DNA from: Verrucomicrobia bacterium UBA740
GTDB lineage: Bacteria; Verrucomicrobiota; Kiritimatiellia; RFP12; UBA1067
Assembly: GCA_002298665.1 (NCBI GenBank)
Contig: DBKW01000060.1
Span: forward strand, 5,976-12,728
Direction of reading: 5' to 3'
DNA: 6,753 nucleotides
A program made the position numbers and the translations under genes. Below the pieces are notes generated by a model that was not told the origin of the DNA, did not search any database, and saw only the letters and a program-made list of their open reading frames with translations. Shown one piece after another: positions 4,364 to 6,753 of the stretch. Within the stretch, counting starts at the first letter, position 1, and each line of letters begins with the position of its first letter.

Positions 4364-6753
4364 TCAGTTCCGTCTCTGGAAGAGAGGAGCCGCAATTTCG
4401 TAAAGCTCTCGGTCGCGCTGGATAAGCTCGAGGGTCTGCTTCTGGTTCGTCGCGAGCGCCGTCTGCAGGCTGCGGAGCGCGGCTTGCCTGCGCCCGGTCT
4501 TGTACTGGATCTTGGCGAGCGCCGCCCAGGCGGACATGTCCTCGCGCGGCGCCTGGCGCAGATACTTGAGCAGCGCCTGTTCGGCCTCGGCCAGATACCC
4601 GCCTTCGGAAAGAACCGCCGCGAGGAACAGGAGTTCCGTCTTGTCCGTCGCCGAAGCGACGTAGCCCTTCAGGATTTGGGCGGCGTCAGTTGCGCGTCCC
4701 AGGGCGCGGTAGGCTTGCGCCAGGCGGTAGTCTTCCGGGCGCGACAGCGTCTTCTGGACACGTTTCTTCGCCTCGAGCGCCGTCACGTCATCCAGGAGCG
4801 CGCGCACCTGCACGACATAGTCGCGCACGCCGCGCGTACGGGTGTTGTTGGGATCTAGCGCGTCCGTATAGTCCATCAACTCCAGCACCTTGTCCCACTG
4901 GCGGGAAGGGAATAGGATCTCCTGCACGTAGCGGAACGTCGCCTCGGGCGAGGCCGGATAGAGCAGGCAGGCCTCGCGGAACGCCTGCGCACCTTCCGCA
5001 AAGCGTCCCTTCTTGACGTAGAGCCCGGCGATGGCCGCGCGGAGCTTCGAGAAGCTCTTCTGGCCGGCGAAATCGCGGCGGTACATGGGGTCGTTCAGAA
5101 GCCGGCGCGTGTACCAGTCCCAGAAGTCGGCGTCCTTGGCGGCGACCGCGGGGTCGTAGGGCGTTGGATCCTTGTTGATCTTCATGACGAGACCGTGCGG
5201 CGAGAGGTAGTCGTACATCCAGGGGATGACATAGCTCTCCTCCACATAGAAGGCGTGGCGCAGACGGTCGTGGTCGAACATCATCTTCGTCAGGATGCCG
5301 TTGATTTCCATGACGCCCAGGGCTCCCGTGACCTGCACGCGGCCGTTCTCGATCTTGAGGTCGCCGTTGGCCGGGCGTACGCCGCGCTGGACCTCATCCA
5401 CGTAGATGTTGAAGGCCTTCGCCGAATCCTCCTTGGACGGAATCCAGATTTCATCGCCGTAGAGGTCGCGCTCGACCGACATGTAGGTATCGTCCGCAAG
5501 CGCGTTCTGCGTGATGAGATAGACGTCGGGACGGTAATTCGCCGCATAGATCATGTAGGTCGGGACGAACCGCCCCGGATCCGTGCCGCCGAAGAAGATC
5601 GAGAAGTCTTCCATCCGCTCGGGCCAGTTCGGGTCGGGAAGCGGCTCCTCGTCCGCCAACAGCTGGTCCTTTATCGCCTGGGCGCCTTCCAGCTGATACG
5701 CGCCGAACTGCCAACCGAAGGTGTGGCCGTTCTGCTCGTTGCCGCCCAGCTCGAAAACCATGCGCTCGTCGGTATAGTTCTGGACTATGGGATAGACGGT
5801 CGAAACGGCGATCAGGGCGAGCGCCACGGCGACCGCCCAGGCGATCCGTTTCGTCTTTTTGAGCGCGAGCACCGCGGCGAAGACGAGCCCGTAGCCAATC
5901 CAGAGCGCGATCATGGCGTGGGACGAGATGAACTTCACCTTCTGGATGAACCCGTCCTGCACGTCGCCCTTCACGTTCGCGAGCAGAATCAACAGGAAGC
6001 TCATCATGAGGAAGCAGGCCGCCGCGGCAATCATCCACTGCCAGAAAATCTTGCGGTGCGTCTTCGCGACGACCCAACGCGCCGCGACGAACGGCACCAG
6101 CGCGAACGGCACGAGAAGGTCCGTGAACTGCACCATGACGTCCTGGAAGTAGTGCTTCATCTGGCGGCCGACAAAGTCGAAAAACGCCGCGGCGGACGGG
6201 AACGACGGGATGCCGATCGCCTCGTACTGTCCGCGCGTGATTGCGTGCTTGAACCCTTCCCACGTACGCGGATAGCCCCAGTTCATCGGCGGATTGCGCA
6301 GGTCGGAAACGATGGGCATATACGCGTAGAACGACACGCCCAGCTGCGCGAAGAACGCCGCGCCCGCCACAGAGCGTCCGTTCGGGAGCGTCAGCCAGAC
6401 GAGCGCCAGCAGGACGAAGTTCCAGAGAATCGGCCACCAGAACCACCAGCTCATGGGATGCGTGAGGCCGTTGAGGGCGCCCTGGCGCAAAAGGATGAAC
6501 GCCGCGGTCTGCAGACCGGCGACGGGTATCGCGAAAGCGAGTCCTTTGCGGGTGAAGGCGCACAGCGCAATCAAAGCGACGAGCAAGGCCGCGAAGACGA
6601 AGGTCGATTTCGCCCACGGGTACGCCGCCCCCGCGTAGCCCTGCAGGGAAGCCGCCGGCACGCTCGCCGCCAGGACAATGGCGACAAGGGCGAAAACAAC
6701 CGAAACGGCGAGTCCGCGCTTGACGAGGGGCGGGAAACGCGTCTCTTCTGTGT
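4364..6753 (-). CDS. DUF2723/TMEM260-like membrane protein with C-terminal TPR repeats (5' end outside window)
   Basis: The frame stays open to the right edge, so the true start lies beyond it; the GTG at 6661 is internal. The visible part is 795 codons. Numbering from the first complete codon (6751-6749), about nine hydrophobic segments lie in 11-323 (roughly 11-30, 49-68, 71-88, 102-122, 128-148, 213-229, 235-257, 276-298, 302-323). Between the fifth and sixth is the DUF2723-type signature NPPMNWGYPRTWEGF (153-167) and ITRGQYE (171-177). A large soluble part follows, with FFGGTDPGRFVPTYM (386-400) and NALADDTYM (416-424), then TPR-like helical repeats over about 570-790. Relatives are predicted integral membrane glycosyltransferases (TMEM260 is a protein O-mannosyltransferase; the class is also called GT117). 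The acidic N-terminal loop expected for catalysis is not in the window, so activity is inferred. No promoter is visible; ilvE follows 44 bases downstream. The soluble and TPR parts may bind the acceptor or partner proteins. Confidence 0.85.
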   Translation of the reverse strand, partial: TEETRFPPLVKRGLAVSVVFALVAIVLAASVPAASLQGYAGAAYPWAKSTFVFAALLVALIALCAFTRKGLAFAIPVAGLQTAAFILLRQGALNGLTHPMSWWFWWPILWNFVLLALVWLTLPNGRSVAGAAFFAQLGVSFYAYMPIVSDLRNPPMNWGYPRTWEGFKHAITRGQYEAIGIPSFPSAAAFFDFVGRQMKHYFQDVMVQFTDLLVPFALVPFVAARWVVAKTHRKIFWQWMIAAAACFLMMSFLLILLANVKGDVQDGFIQKVKFISSHAMIALWIGYGLVFAAVLALKKTKRIAWAVAVALALIAVSTVYPIVQNYTDERMVFELGGNEQNGHTFGWQFGAYQLEGAQAIKDQLLADEEPLPDPNWPERMEDFSIFFGGTDPGRFVPTYMIYAANYRPDVYLITQNALADDTYMSVERDLYGDEIWIPSKEDSAKAFNIYVDEVQRGVRPANGDLKIENGRVQVTGALGVMEINGILTKMMFDHDRLRHAFYVEESYVIPWMYDYLSPHGLVMKINKDPTPYDPAVAAKDADFWDWYTRRLLNDPMYRRDFAGQKSFSKLRAAIAGLYVKKGRFAEGAQAFREACLLYPASPEATFRYVQEILFPSRQWDKVLELMDYTDALDPNNTRTRGVRDYVVQVRALLDDVTALEAKKRVQKTLSRPEDYRLAQAYRALGRATDAAQILKGYVASATDKTELLFLAAVLSEGGYLAEAEQALLKYLRQAPREDMSAWAALAKIQYKTGRRQAALRSLQTALATNQKQTLELIQRDRELYEIAAPLFQRRN

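Noticed and set aside
3048..4403. A 451-codon plus-strand open frame opposite ilvE
   Set aside because: It is an antisense shadow of a well-conserved aminotransferase. Its translation has no domain pattern and it has no own ribosome-binding site that I can see.

Overview
This 6.75 kb, GC-rich window is bacterial chromosome with every recognisable gene on the minus strand. Read in the direction of transcription (right to left) it holds a large membrane protein cut by the right edge, then ilvE, recJ and a small PDZ lipoprotein in one tight run, then a tRNA-Ser/tRNA-Gly pair, and about 400 bases with no convincing gene. The most informative marker for the host is the membrane protein, a DUF2723/TMEM260-like protein with a long soluble part and C-terminal TPR-like repeats. 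From memory its conserved segments resemble proteins of the PVC group (Kiritimatiellota, Verrucomicrobia, Lentisphaerae), and the IlvE resembles the Bacteroidota/PVC-type enzyme. I therefore suggest a PVC-group bacterium, possibly Kiritimatiellota-like. This is inference from protein character, not from a marker gene.

Layout. 4364-6753: 5'-truncated DUF2723/TPR membrane protein. 4320-4363: a short gap with an extended -10 promoter (TGCTATAAT) and a Shine-Dalgarno site for ilvE. 3291-4319: branched-chain aminotransferase. 1555-3276: RecJ exonuclease, whose best start appears to be a CTG just after the ilvE stop. 774-1544: lipoprotein with a C-terminal PDZ domain, starting 10 bases after the recJ stop with its ribosome-binding site overlapping that stop. 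565-773: a non-coding gap with a G10/C9 hairpin, a second hairpin and the tRNA promoter. 397-564: tRNA-Ser(CGA) and tRNA-Gly(CCC), both with encoded CCA and 2 bases apart. 1-396: a probable tRNA terminator and several palindromes.

How the parts work together. ilvE, recJ and the lipoprotein look like one transcription unit. The products (amino-acid metabolism, DNA repair, envelope lipoprotein) share no obvious pathway, so this looks like shared expression rather than one system. The two tRNAs form a second unit with its own sigma70-like promoter. The most unusual feature is a diverged repeat, at about 282-341 and 705-753. Each copy lies just downstream of a minus-strand transcription unit and combines a GC-rich hairpin with TGTAGC followed by nine G's. 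I found no CRISPR array, insertion sequence, defence system, toxin-antitoxin pair or phage gene. Apart from the repeat, this is an ordinary housekeeping region.
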